Program-made: the position numbers and the translations under genes
Source of the DNA: Pelotomaculum sp. UBA3103
Lineage (GTDB): Bacteria; Bacillota; Desulfotomaculia; Desulfotomaculales; Pelotomaculaceae
Direction of reading: 5' to 3'
Assembly (NCBI GenBank): GCA_002365855.1
Contig: DFAP01000039.1
Span: 1 to 6,736, forward strand
Length of the DNA: 6,736 nucleotides
The notes under the pieces: generated by a model
Databases searched by the model: none
The model's input: only the letters and a program-made list of their open reading frames with translations
What the model was told of the DNA's origin: nothing
Shown: in pieces, positions 1 to 5,642 of the stretch
Position numbering within the stretch: position 1 is the first letter of the stretch
Layout of the letters: every line of letters starts with the position of its first letter

Positions 1-17
1 AGAAACTGCATAACTAC

Positions 18-46
18 TGTTAATTAATTGATTACAATGATATAAT
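18..46 (+). promoter_or_regulatory. Extended -10 promoter for acetyl-CoA synthetase gene
   Basis: A perfect -10 hexamer TATAAT at 41-46 is preceded by TG one base upstream (TGA-TATAAT), the extended -10 pattern of sigma-A promoters. The matching -35 position (18-23, TGTTAA, 17-bp spacer) is poor, which is usual for extended -10 promoters. Transcription would begin near 53, giving an A-rich leader of roughly 100 bases before the start codon. I see no riboswitch or strong hairpin in that leader. Called from sequence only. Confidence 0.5.
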
Positions 47-150
47 ATAAGAACATTCAAAATAATTAAACTCAAGAACAAAAAGATAAAAAGAGATATA
101 AAGAAAAAACATTCAAAGAAACATTTTTTACCAAGGTGAGGGGGAGAAAA

Positions 151-2127
151 ATGGAGGCAGAAAAAGGCTGCAGTGTAAAATCTTTGATGATTGAAAAAAG
201 GGTGTTCGGACCGCCGCGGGAGTTTGTGGAAAAAGCCCGTATTAAGAGCCTGCATCAGTATCATGAAATGTGGAGCAAGTCTGTAAAAAAACCGGACGAG
301 TTCTGGGCCGAGATGGCGGAAGAGCACATTGAATGGTTCAAAAAGTGGGATGCTGTAGAGGAATACGACTTTACTGACAAGGTTTTTATTAGCTATTTCA
401 GGGGAGCTAAACTGAATGCGTCTTATAACTGCCTGGACCGCCATCTGAACGGCTGGCGTAAAAATAAGGCGGCTCTCATTTGGCAGGGTGAGCCCCTGGA
501 AGAAAGCAGGACTTATACTTACCTCCAACTTTACCGCGAAGTATGTAAATTCGCAAACGTGTTAAAAAACTTGGGCGTTAAAAAAGGTGACCGCGTGACT
601 ATCTACCTGCCCATGATTCCAGAGCTGGCCATAACCATACTGGCCTGCGCCAGGATCGGGGCCATTCACAGTGTGGTTTTCGGCGGATTCAGCGCCGAGG
701 CGCTGCGTGACCGGATTCTGGACGCGGGAGCAGAGACTCTAGTTACCAGCAATTTTTCTTACAGGTCCGGAAAGCTGCTGCACACCAAGGAAACCGCTGA
801 CACCGCTATGTCGCAGTGTCCCGTCGTCAAGAACTGCGTTGTAGTCAAAAGAGTTGACAGGAACTGCAGCATGACCGAGGGACGTGACAGCTGGTGGAGT
901 CAACAGATGGATAACGCCTCGCCAGTCTGTGAGCCGGAACATCTGGATGCTGAAGATCCGCTCTTTATACTTTACACCAGCGGCAGCACGGGCAAGCCAA
1001 AAGGCGTCCTGCACACTAACGGTGGTTACATGGTATACGCGACGGCCACGTTTAAATATGTATTTGACTATCGTGAAGATGATGTTTACTGGTGTACAGC
1101 TGATATCGGCTGGGTTACCGGACACAGTTACATAGTGTACGGACCCCTGTCTGCAGGGGCTACCTCTTTGATGTTTGAGGGTGTTCCAAACTATCCCCAG
1201 CCCGACAGGTTTTGGGAAGTAGTGGAAAGGTACCGCGTAAATACTTTTTATACGGCTCCCACCGCGCTGAGGTCCATGATGAGGGAAGGCGATAAGTGGC
1301 CTCTCGGCAGAGACCTGAGCAGTTTACGTCTTTTGGGTTCTGTGGGCGAGCCGATTAATCCCGAGGCATGGATTTGGTATCATAATATAATAGGGAAAGA
1401 AAAGACACCGATCGTAGACACCTGGTGGCAAACTGAAACGGGGGGAATTTTAATTACGCCCCTGCCGGGATGCGTACCCACAAAACCAGGCTCGGCCACT
1501 TTCCCCTTCTTTGGCGTTGACGCAAAAATCATACGCCAGGACGGTTCCGAGGCTGATGTCAACGAAGGAGGGTACCTGGTCATTACAAGACCATGGCCGG
1601 GCATCATGCGCGGGGTTTACGGAGATCCGGACAGGCTCAAAAACACTTATTTCGTCCAGTACCCGGGATACTACTTTACCGCCGACGGCGCGCGCAGGGA
1701 CGAGGACGGTTATTTCTGGCTGATGGGCCGGGTTGACGATGTCATTAATATATCCGGTCATCGTTTGGGCACAGCGGAAGTGGAAAGCTCCCTGGTGGCT
1801 CACCCTAAAGTCGCAGAAGCTGCGGTAGTGGGCTACCCGCATGCAATTAAAGGGGAAGGCATTTACGCCTACGTCACTCTAAAAGACGGCATCAGAGTGT
1901 CTGAGAAGTTAAAAAAAGAGCTGGTTGAAATCGTGCGCAAAGAGATCGGGCCTATCGCATCGCCCGATGTAATCCATTTTACCAATTCCCTGCCAAAGAC
2001 ACGGAGCGGTAAGATATTGAGAAGGATTTTAAGAAAAATAGCTGCCGGTGAAGCTGACCAATTAGGTGATACCACTACCCTGGCTGATCCTGCAGTGATA
2101 GAAAGCCTTGTAAGAGAAAAATCATAA
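151..2127 (+). CDS. acs: Acetyl-CoA synthetase, AMP-forming (acetate--CoA ligase)
   Basis: Cytoplasmic enzyme that activates acetate with ATP to acetyl-AMP and then transfers the acetyl group to CoA. At 658 residues it is full length for the Acs family of ANL adenylating enzymes. Numbering from the ATG at 151, the phosphate-binding loop TSGSTGKPKG is at 276-285. The motif with the acetate-pocket tryptophan, WWQTETGG, is at about 425-432. The hinge and CoA-orienting motif GRVDDVINISGHR is at 526-538. The C-terminal PKTRSGK is at 615-621, and its Lys621 is the adenylation-step lysine that is acetylated in studied Acs proteins. An in-frame GTG at 136 would add five residues, but it lies inside the purine-rich ribosome site (GGTGAGGGGGAG, 135-146), so ATG 151 is preferred. 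It ends in TAA and is apparently monocistronic or leads into the omega-amidase 95 bases downstream. In an anaerobe it could assimilate acetate or run in acetate-consuming pathways. Family assignment is very secure; strict preference for acetate over propionate is inferred from motifs. Confidence 0.96.
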   Translation: MEAEKGCSVKSLMIEKRVFGPPREFVEKARIKSLHQYHEMWSKSVKKPDEFWAEMAEEHIEWFKKWDAVEEYDFTDKVFISYFRGAKLNASYNCLDRHLNGWRKNKAALIWQGEPLEESRTYTYLQLYREVCKFANVLKNLGVKKGDRVTIYLPMIPELAITILACARIGAIHSVVFGGFSAEALRDRILDAGAETLVTSNFSYRSGKLLHTKETADTAMSQCPVVKNCVVVKRVDRNCSMTEGRDSWWSQQMDNASPVCEPEHLDAEDPLFILYTSGSTGKPKGVLHTNGGYMVYATATFKYVFDYREDDVYWCTADIGWVTGHSYIVYGPLSAGATSLMFEGVPNYPQPDRFWEVVERYRVNTFYTAPTALRSMMREGDKWPLGRDLSSLRLLGSVGEPINPEAWIWYHNIIGKEKTPIVDTWWQTETGGILITPLPGCVPTKPGSATFPFFGVDAKIIRQDGSEADVNEGGYLVITRPWPGIMRGVYGDPDRLKNTYFVQYPGYYFTADGARRDEDGYFWLMGRVDDVINISGHRLGTAEVESSLVAHPKVAEAAVVGYPHAIKGEGIYAYVTLKDGIRVSEKLKKELVEIVRKEIGPIASPDVIHFTNSLPKTRSGKILRRILRKIAAGEADQLGDTTTLADPAVIESLVREKS

Positions 2128-2168
2128 TAAAATTCCAGGAGGGTCCCGAACCTGCACGCCTGATGAAC

Positions 2169-2197
2169 TCGACATTTTTTTATTGAAATAATATTAG
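2169..2197 (+). promoter_or_regulatory. Possible promoter for omega-amidase gene
   Basis: TCGACA at 2169-2174 matches the -35 consensus at five of six positions. It is followed after exactly 17 bases by TATTAG at 2192-2197, which matches four of six -10 positions. The start of transcription would be near 2204, about 20 bases before the ATG, with AGG at 2210-2212 serving as a modest ribosome site. No convincing terminator was found after the upstream acs stop, so read-through from acs is equally possible. Confidence 0.3.
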
Positions 2198-2222
2198 TTC
2201 AGATACGGCAGGTAAACATATT

Positions 2223-3050
2223 ATGGATAATTCCTTTAAAATAGGCGTATGCCAGATGATGGTAGGTGAACAAAAAGAAACAAACCTGTCCAGGGCCCGT
2301 TCCATGATCAAAGAGGCGGCGGCTCACGGCAGCAGGCTTATCATTTTGCCGGAGATGTTCAACTGCCCCTACAGCAGCCACCTCTTTCCCTTATTTGCCG
2401 AAGATTCCAACGGGGAAAGCGTCAGGATGCTGTCGGAGTCCGCCCGGTCGGAGGGTATATACCTCGTCGGGGGCTCTATCCCCGAGCGTGAAGAAGGACA
2501 GGTTTACAACACCAGTTTTGTGTTCGGGCCAGGGGGCGATCTGCTGGCCAAACACCGCAAGATTCACCTGTTTGACGTGGATTTGCCGGACGGCCTGTCT
2601 TTTAGAGAATCGAACACGCTGGGCTGCGGCAGCAACATTACCGTTTTGAAAACTGAAATCTGCACGCTGGGCATAGCCATCTGCTATGATCTGCGCTTTC
2701 CCGAACTCAGCCGCCTGATGGCCTTGCAGGGGGCCGAACTCTTCGTATTCCCTGCCGCTTTCAATATGAACACCGGTCCCGCGCACTGGGAGCTGCTGCT
2801 GCGAACGAGGGCGGTAGACAATCAGGTTTTTATTGCCGGCGCAGCACCGGCAAGAGATGTAAACGCGTCTTATATTAGTTATGGCAACTCCACCGTGGTG
2901 GACCCCTGGGGAAGTATAATATCCAGGGCGGAAGAAAATGAAACTATAGTCTACGCCGATATAAACCTGGGCCTGATTGGCGAAATAAGAGAATCACTGC
3001 CGTTGTTAAAACACAGGCGGGAAGATTTATACAACCTAACTGCTTTATAA
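2223..3050 (+). CDS. Nitrilase-superfamily hydrolase, omega-amidase (Nit2-like)
   Basis: A 275-residue cytoplasmic carbon-nitrogen hydrolase, the normal length for the family. The catalytic Glu-Lys-Cys triad is visible: Glu44 in LPEMF, Lys113 in HRKIHLFDVD and Cys154 in ICYDLRFPE. The stretch from about 179 to 230 (AFNMNTGPAHWELL, RAVDNQV, PARD, ASY, STVVDPWG) matches from memory the pattern of Nit2-type omega-amidases better than generic nitrilases. Such enzymes hydrolyse alpha-ketoglutaramate and alpha-ketosuccinamate, the products of glutamine and asparagine transamination, to ammonia and the keto acid. The ATG at 2223 has AGG ten bases upstream, and the protein start DNSFKIGVCQM fits the conserved first beta strand. 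The gene lies 95 bases after acs in the same direction and ends just before a strong hairpin. Superfamily is certain; omega-amidase is likely; other short amides remain possible substrates. Confidence 0.92.
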   Translation: MDNSFKIGVCQMMVGEQKETNLSRARSMIKEAAAHGSRLIILPEMFNCPYSSHLFPLFAEDSNGESVRMLSESARSEGIYLVGGSIPEREEGQVYNTSFVFGPGGDLLAKHRKIHLFDVDLPDGLSFRESNTLGCGSNITVLKTEICTLGIAICYDLRFPELSRLMALQGAELFVFPAAFNMNTGPAHWELLLRTRAVDNQVFIAGAAPARDVNASYISYGNSTVVDPWGSIISRAEENETIVYADINLGLIGEIRESLPLLKHRREDLYNLTAL

Positions 3051-3072
3051 AAATCATAAAAATAAAGACTTA

Positions 3073-3102
3073 AAACCCCCTGCTTGTCCAAACAGGGGGT
3101 TT
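3073..3102. terminator. Bidirectional terminator between convergent genes
   Basis: A perfect 10-bp inverted repeat, AAACCCCCTG at 3073-3082 and CAGGGGGTTT at 3093-3102, encloses a 10-base loop. The GC core is flanked by A/T runs on both sides, so the RNA of either strand has a GC-rich hairpin with a terminal U-tract. It sits 22 bases after the omega-amidase stop and 3 bases after the stop of the minus-strand Nfu gene, and so can serve both. Confidence 0.88.
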
Positions 3103-3105
3103 CGC

Positions 3106-3327
3106 TTATACTGAAACAACTTCCTTTACTCCCGGTACTTCATGCTTGAGCACCCGCTCAATTCCCTGCTTGAGGGTGATTGTGGCGCCGGGTCAGCCTC
3201 CACAAGCCCCTTTCAGCCGAACCTTGACCAAACCACTTGCATCAACGTCAACAAGTTCAACATCGCCACCGTCCCTTTGAAGAAAGGGCCGTACTTTATT
3301 TAAAGCTTCCTGGACTTTTTCTTTCAC
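3106..3327 (-). CDS. NifU C-terminal-like (Nfu) Fe-S protein, probable selenoprotein (CxxU)
   Basis: A 73-residue stand-alone NifU C-terminal domain, the size of small Nfu proteins that carry or deliver Fe-S clusters in the cytoplasm. Family marks in order are [17 protein letters not shown] (13-29), [11 protein letters not shown] (34-44), [16 protein letters not shown] (46-61) and [10 protein letters not shown] (64-73). Position 45 is an in-frame TGA exactly where the family has the second Cys of its CxxC cluster-binding motif, giving Cys42-Gly-Gly-TGA-Pro. The reading frame is clean on both sides and ends at TAA. The start is a GTG at 3327-3325 with GGAGGGAGG upstream ending 8 bases before it. 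Because TGA pairs with a family Cys, and a SECIS-like hairpin follows, I read it as selenocysteine. Gene callers will normally miss it or report only a fragment. Alternatives are a nonsense mutation or base-calling error in a Cys codon. In dimeric Nfu the two CxxC motifs hold a [4Fe-4S] cluster; what a Cys/Sec pair does there is unknown to me. Confidence 0.85.
3151..3178 (-). promoter_or_regulatory. SECIS-like stem-loop after the TGA codon
   Basis: On the minus strand the mRNA directly downstream of the TGA can fold as CACCC-UCAA / loop GCAGGGAA / UUGA-(GC bulge)-GGGUG. That is nine Watson-Crick pairs, an 8-base loop with G residues and a 2-base bulge on the 3' arm. The stem starts 15 bases after the TGA, and the loop spans bases 24-31 after it. 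This matches where bacterial SECIS elements place the apical loop recognised by SelB. The hairpin lies wholly inside coding sequence, as bacterial SECIS elements do. Pairing is seen directly; SelB recognition is inferred. Confidence 0.7.
3193..3195 (-). other. In-frame TGA, probable selenocysteine codon
   Basis: The codon is TGA on the minus strand (TCA on the plus strand) at residue 45 of the Nfu-like gene. It lies in GCT TGT GGA GGC TGA CCC, where the family has Cys-x-x-Cys-Pro. Twenty-eight sense codons in perfect family register follow it before TAA, so translation must continue past it to make a recognisable protein. Confidence 0.82.
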
Positions 3328-3395
3328 GCTTTCAACCTCCCTCCACCTTTATTAGAACCGTACTGTAAGGCATGCTCACAATGTGCTTAGCCTTT

Positions 3396-3424
3396 ATTTT
3401 ACCCATTATACTCTTTCTTGACAA
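3396..3424 (-). promoter_or_regulatory. Promoter for the Nfu-like selenoprotein gene
   Basis: Reading the minus strand, TTGTCA (3424-3419) matches the -35 consensus at five of six positions. It is followed after 17 bases by TAAAAT (3401-3396), also five of six. Transcription would start near 3389, leaving about 60 bases of leader before the GTG. A separate TATAAT (3410-3405) overlaps the spacer but has no -35 box at a usable distance. Confidence 0.55.
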
Positions 3425-3518
3425 TAATATTTTATTTTGCAGGCCAGTAAAATATAAAAATATTTTATGGCAAAGCTAATTGGCACTTTTAACACCGCAG
3501 GACCAATTTTCGCCCTTA

Positions 3519-3547
3519 TTGACGGATGTGCTCCAATCTGCTAAAAT
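3519..3547 (+). promoter_or_regulatory. Promoter for tRNA-Leu
   Basis: TTGACG (3519-3524) and TAAAAT (3542-3547) each match the sigma-A consensus at five of six positions and are separated by exactly 17 bases. The predicted transcription start is near 3554, about 20 bases before the mature 5' end of the tRNA, typical for a single tRNA gene with a short 5' leader removed by RNase P. Confidence 0.7.
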
Positions 3548-3572
3548 AAACTTTGCTCAATAAAAAGACAAT

Positions 3573-3659
3573 GCCGAAGTGGCGGAACTGGCAGACGCAG
3601 CGGACTCAAAATCCGCCGCCTTCACGGGCGTAGGGGTTCGACTCCCCTCTTCGGCACCA
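3573..3659 (+). tRNA. tRNA-Leu (anticodon CAA)
   Basis: The 87-base gene folds as a class II tRNA. The acceptor stem GCCGAAG pairs with CTTCGGC at 3649-3655. The anticodon stem GCGGA/TCCGC encloses loop CTCAAAA, with anticodon CAA at 3607-3609 reading UUG codons. A long variable arm (CGCC/GGGCG region, about 3617-3631) precedes a T-arm with GGGG-TTCGACT-CCCC. The discriminator A (3656) and an encoded CCA (3657-3659) complete it. The long variable arm and discriminator A both fit leucine. It is flanked by its own promoter and terminator. Confidence 0.97.
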
Positions 3660-3666
3660 AGGCTTT

Positions 3667-3690
3667 GAAGCCCATGAGGGCTTCTTTTAT
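3667..3690 (+). terminator. Terminator after tRNA-Leu
   Basis: The perfect 7-bp stem GAAGCCC (3667-3673) / GGGCTTC (3678-3684), with loop ATGA, is followed by TTTTAT. It starts 8 bases after the CCA end and would release the single-tRNA transcript. Confidence 0.85.
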
Positions 3691-3882
3691 GTTATGAGGC
3701 TATAAAATGTTATTTTACAGGAGTCTGAATTCCAGCAGCACTTGCTCGTTAACAGGCAAAGAATTGCATAACTCTAAAATATTACAATATATTCAAAACT
3801 TCGACAATGTTCCCGAAGGAAAAACGGCCACTATCGTCAAATATTTCCTTAAAGACTGTTTCATTTTCTAGGAGGCTTGTTT

Positions 3883-4149
3883 TTGAATTACAACGATATG
3901 ACAAGAGAACAGCTTATTAATGAGTTGATTTCTAAGTCCGAGTTTTATGAAAAAATCATAACCCAGCAAAAACAAATGGAAGAAAAACTGCTGCTGGCGA
4001 AGGAACGTTTTTCCATGGCCTTTAATTCGAATCCTGCCGCCATGACAATTTCTTTAAAAAGCGGTGAATTTATTTATGCAAATGAATGCTTTTTAAAAAG
4101 GCGCAGCAGGAAAACTTGTAGCGGCCCTCCCTGCTCAAGGAACACTTAG
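3883..4149 (+). pseudogene. N-terminal stump of a PAS-domain sensor protein
   Basis: The reading frame uses a TTG start at 3883, placed 7 bases after a perfect AGGAGG (3870-3875). An upstream in-frame TTG at 3877 is too close to that site. The 88-residue product begins with a coiled-coil-like helix (about residues 8-45, rich in Glu, Lys and Gln). It then enters a typical PAS first strand and helix: RFSMAFNSNPAAM, followed by SGEFIYANECFLK (to about residue 70). PAS homology stops abruptly there and the last 18 residues (RRSRKTC...) are basic and unrelated. No other frame resumes the PAS fold or an output domain in the next 200 bases. Such N-termini usually belong to histidine kinases or diguanylate cyclases of several hundred residues, so most of the gene seems deleted. 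Which output domain was lost cannot be told. Confidence 0.65.
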
Positions 4150-4195
4150 GTACCCGGGCAGCCTTAGTTATTATCTATGTTGATGGCCCCTTGTT

Positions 4196-4279
4196 TCATT
4201 TCTGGCAAAAGTACGCGTATAATGCAAAAAGCGGGAGTAAGAACGCTATGAAGAACCAATAGTATTTTCTGGGATTCAA
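4196..4279 (-). CDS. Possible 27-residue single-pass membrane peptide
   Basis: On the minus strand a TTG start at 4279-4277 lies 8 bases after GGAGGAG (4294-4288) and opens a 27-residue frame ending in TGA. After MNPRKYY comes a hydrophobic, aromatic-rich segment, WFFIAFLLPLFALYAYF, long enough to cross the membrane once, then CQK. The basic N-terminus suggests it stays inside. It lies 67 bases downstream of moeA in the same direction, though a weak hairpin at the moeA stop may separate them. No family is recognised. Evidence is the good ribosome site plus a coherent transmembrane composition; so short a frame could still be chance. Confidence 0.4.
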   Translation of the reverse strand: MNPRKYYWFFIAFLLPLFALYAYFCQK

Positions 4280-4336
4280 AACTATCGCTCCTCCGAAAAC
4301 TAAAAAATCCAAATTCCTGCTCCATGGATAGCTTAG

Positions 4337-4358
4337 AAAAAAGCTTTTAAAAAAGCTT
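4337..4358 (-). terminator. Weak terminator-like hairpin at the end of moeA
   Basis: Reading the minus strand, AAGCTT (4358-4353) and AAGCTT (4346-4341) form an A/T-rich inverted repeat of 6-7 bp around a short loop containing the moeA stop codon. A run of T residues continues to 4337. The stem is short and low in G+C, so termination, if any, would be partial. Confidence 0.3.
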
Positions 4359-5324
4359 CACTTGAACAGTTTCTCCGGCCTCAACACCCTCTTTGCCGGA
4401 TGGGATGCGGGCCAGGCCGTCAGCCTTCACCATTGTTGAAATCAGCCCGGACTTGCCGAGGATTGGTTCTGCCAAAAGTTCGTCCTTTTGGTTGGTGAGC
4501 TTAACCCTGATAAAATCCTCACGCCCCGCCGCTGAGCTCATGTTTCGGGTAATCTGAGCTCTCAGTGGGAATTCCATGTGCAATTCCTCTTCTGTAGCAG
4601 GGTAATTGCCTTTTAGGATCAGAGGGGAAACCATAAGTTCAAATACAACCATCGCCGATGTTGGATGGCCAGGCAATCCAAAAACGGGTATATTATTGAT
4701 AACTGCTCCTATAGTAGGTTTCCCGGGCTTAACCGAAATGCCGTGAAACAGCACACCAGGCCCTCCAAAGGAATCTATTACCGTTGAGACAACATCCCTG
4801 GCGCCCACCGAGCTGCCACCGGACAGGAGAACCATATCATTTTCTCCAAGCGCTCGCATTAAAACTATTCTTAGCTCTTCAAAGCTGTCCTGGACCTGAC
4901 CGTAAAGGCTTGCTTCCCCGCCAATGGACGTTACCGCCCCGTATAGGGTGTATGAGTTAATATCCCTTACCTGCCCGGGTCCGGGACTCTCTTCCGGGTC
5001 TACCAGCTCATCACCAGTTGAAATAATCCCCACTCTGACGGGAGGTTTAACCTCAACCTCTCTTAACCCCAGGCACGAGAGTACCACCAGGTCTTGAGGC
5101 CTGATGCGGTGGCCTGCAGGGAATATAGTATCCGCCCCGGCAGCTCTTTCACTTACAATAAACTCTAAACCGGGCGCATCAGTTTTATACATAATTTCAA
5201 CTGCAAGCCGGCGGTTAAGGCTTTCCAGAACAGGCGTCTTCACACCAGGTTTTTTTTTCGGAAGATGTTTGGCTAATAGAGCTCTCGCCTCTTTCACTGT
5301 CAATACATTAAAAAGTTCACCCAT
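4347..5324 (-). CDS. moeA: MoeA-like molybdopterin molybdotransferase, internally shortened
   Basis: MoeA inserts molybdate (or tungstate) into adenylylated molybdopterin in the cytoplasm. The C-terminal two thirds are typical: STGDEL at 102-107, SGGSSVGARD at 168-177, the KPGKP loop at 199-203, GLPGHP at 216-221, and a domain IV beta barrel at about 245-325. These cover the counterparts of the Glu, Asp and Pro residues known from E. coli MoeA domain III. The protein is 325 residues, against about 400 usual. The N-terminal helices (1-50, ending AVEIMYKTDAPG) run almost directly into the strand before domain III (FPAGHRIRPQDL, 68-79). The missing part holds the family's MDGYA-type motif and domain II. 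The frame is intact, so this is a clean deletion or a divergent subtype rather than decay. The start ATG has GACGAGGTG upstream. It may act with a second full-length MoeA elsewhere or use the fold differently; activity is uncertain. Confidence 0.88.
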   Translation of the reverse strand: MGELFNVLTVKEARALLAKHLPKKKPGVKTPVLESLNRRLAVEIMYKTDAPGLEFIVSERAAGADTIFPAGHRIRPQDLVVLSCLGLREVEVKPPVRVGIISTGDELVDPEESPGPGQVRDINSYTLYGAVTSIGGEASLYGQVQDSFEELRIVLMRALGENDMVLLSGGSSVGARDVVSTVIDSFGGPGVLFHGISVKPGKPTIGAVINNIPVFGLPGHPTSAMVVFELMVSPLILKGNYPATEEELHMEFPLRAQITRNMSSAAGREDFIRVKLTNQKDELLAEPILGKSGLISTMVKADGLARIPSGKEGVEAGETVQVKLF

Positions 5325-5642
5325 TATTTACACCTCGTCATTTCTCAACAATTAAATTCATGCAGTATATTGTTTTTTATTTTATTTTAACCTGTTAAGA
5401 GGCTTAATTTCAATTATAGCGCGCAACCTTATTGAAACCTACTACTTCTCCATCAGGATCCAGGCACCTCTAATTAATTCACTCCTGGCCATTTTGTCCG
5501 AGAACTTTTTATGGTTGTGGAAATGACTGCACCATAAAAGTAGTGCTTTATTAAGAGATCTTAACAATTTCTTGCCTGCCCGGCGCCAGTTGTGATATAT
5601 TATATAAAATTGTTTTTAGATATCTTGGGGAGGCACTCCTTA
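5325..5642. other. A/T-rich intergenic region between divergent genes
   Basis: This 318-base gap separates moeA (minus strand) from the 121-residue gene (plus strand). It must hold promoters for both. A TATACT -10-like hexamer for moeA lies at 5369-5364 but lacks a good -35. On the minus strand a 41-residue open stretch (5567-5442, TTG start, ending in IRGAWILMEK) has a protein-like tail but only a weak ribosome site. It could be a gene remnant. No tRNA, repeat array or strong terminator was found. Confidence 0.4.
5572..5601 (+). promoter_or_regulatory. Promoter for the 121-residue gene
   Basis: TTGCCT (5572-5577) and TATATT (5596-5601) are separated by 18 bases, and TG one base before the -10 makes an extended -10 site. 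Transcription would begin near 5608. This excludes the in-frame ATG at 5592 as the start and supports ATG 5643. Confidence 0.5.

Noticed and set aside
53..117. Direct repeat ACATTCAAA at 53-61 and 109-117 upstream of acs
   Set aside because: Nine bases in very A-rich sequence is easily chance; no dyad symmetry typical of an operator.
136..150. GTG at 136 as the start of acetyl-CoA synthetase
   Set aside because: It lies inside the purine-rich ribosome site and has no site of its own; ATG 151 is correctly spaced.
739..1842. Several long open frames on both strands inside acs
   Set aside because: They are shadows of the acs reading frame, with no ribosome sites and no recognisable domains; the same holds for frames within the omega-amidase and moeA genes.
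2128..2175. Terminator after acs
   Set aside because: The region has a T-run (2175-2181) but only a 4-bp candidate stem before it, too weak to call.
3106..3195. Nfu-like gene as a simple pseudogene broken by a nonsense codon
   Set aside because: The TGA falls precisely on a conserved Cys position, no other damage exists in either half, control signals are intact and a SECIS-like hairpin follows. Not excluded outright, but less likely than selenocysteine.
3405..3410. Minus-strand TATAAT as the -10 of the Nfu gene
   Set aside because: The perfect hexamer has only a poor A-rich sequence at -35; TTGTCA-17-TAAAAT in the same place is a better fit.
3418..3423. TTGACA on the plus strand as a -35 box
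   Set aside because: No -10 hexamer lies 16-18 bases downstream, and the same bases are better used by the minus-strand promoter.
4093..4260. Continuation of the PAS sensor in another frame after 4092
   Set aside because: The other two plus-strand frames give short, interrupted translations with no PAS or output-domain motifs, so a simple frameshift does not explain the truncation.
5592..5642. ATG at 5592 as the start of the 121-residue protein
   Set aside because: No ribosome site precedes it and it overlaps the predicted extended -10 promoter; ATG 5643 has GGGGAGG at 9 bases.
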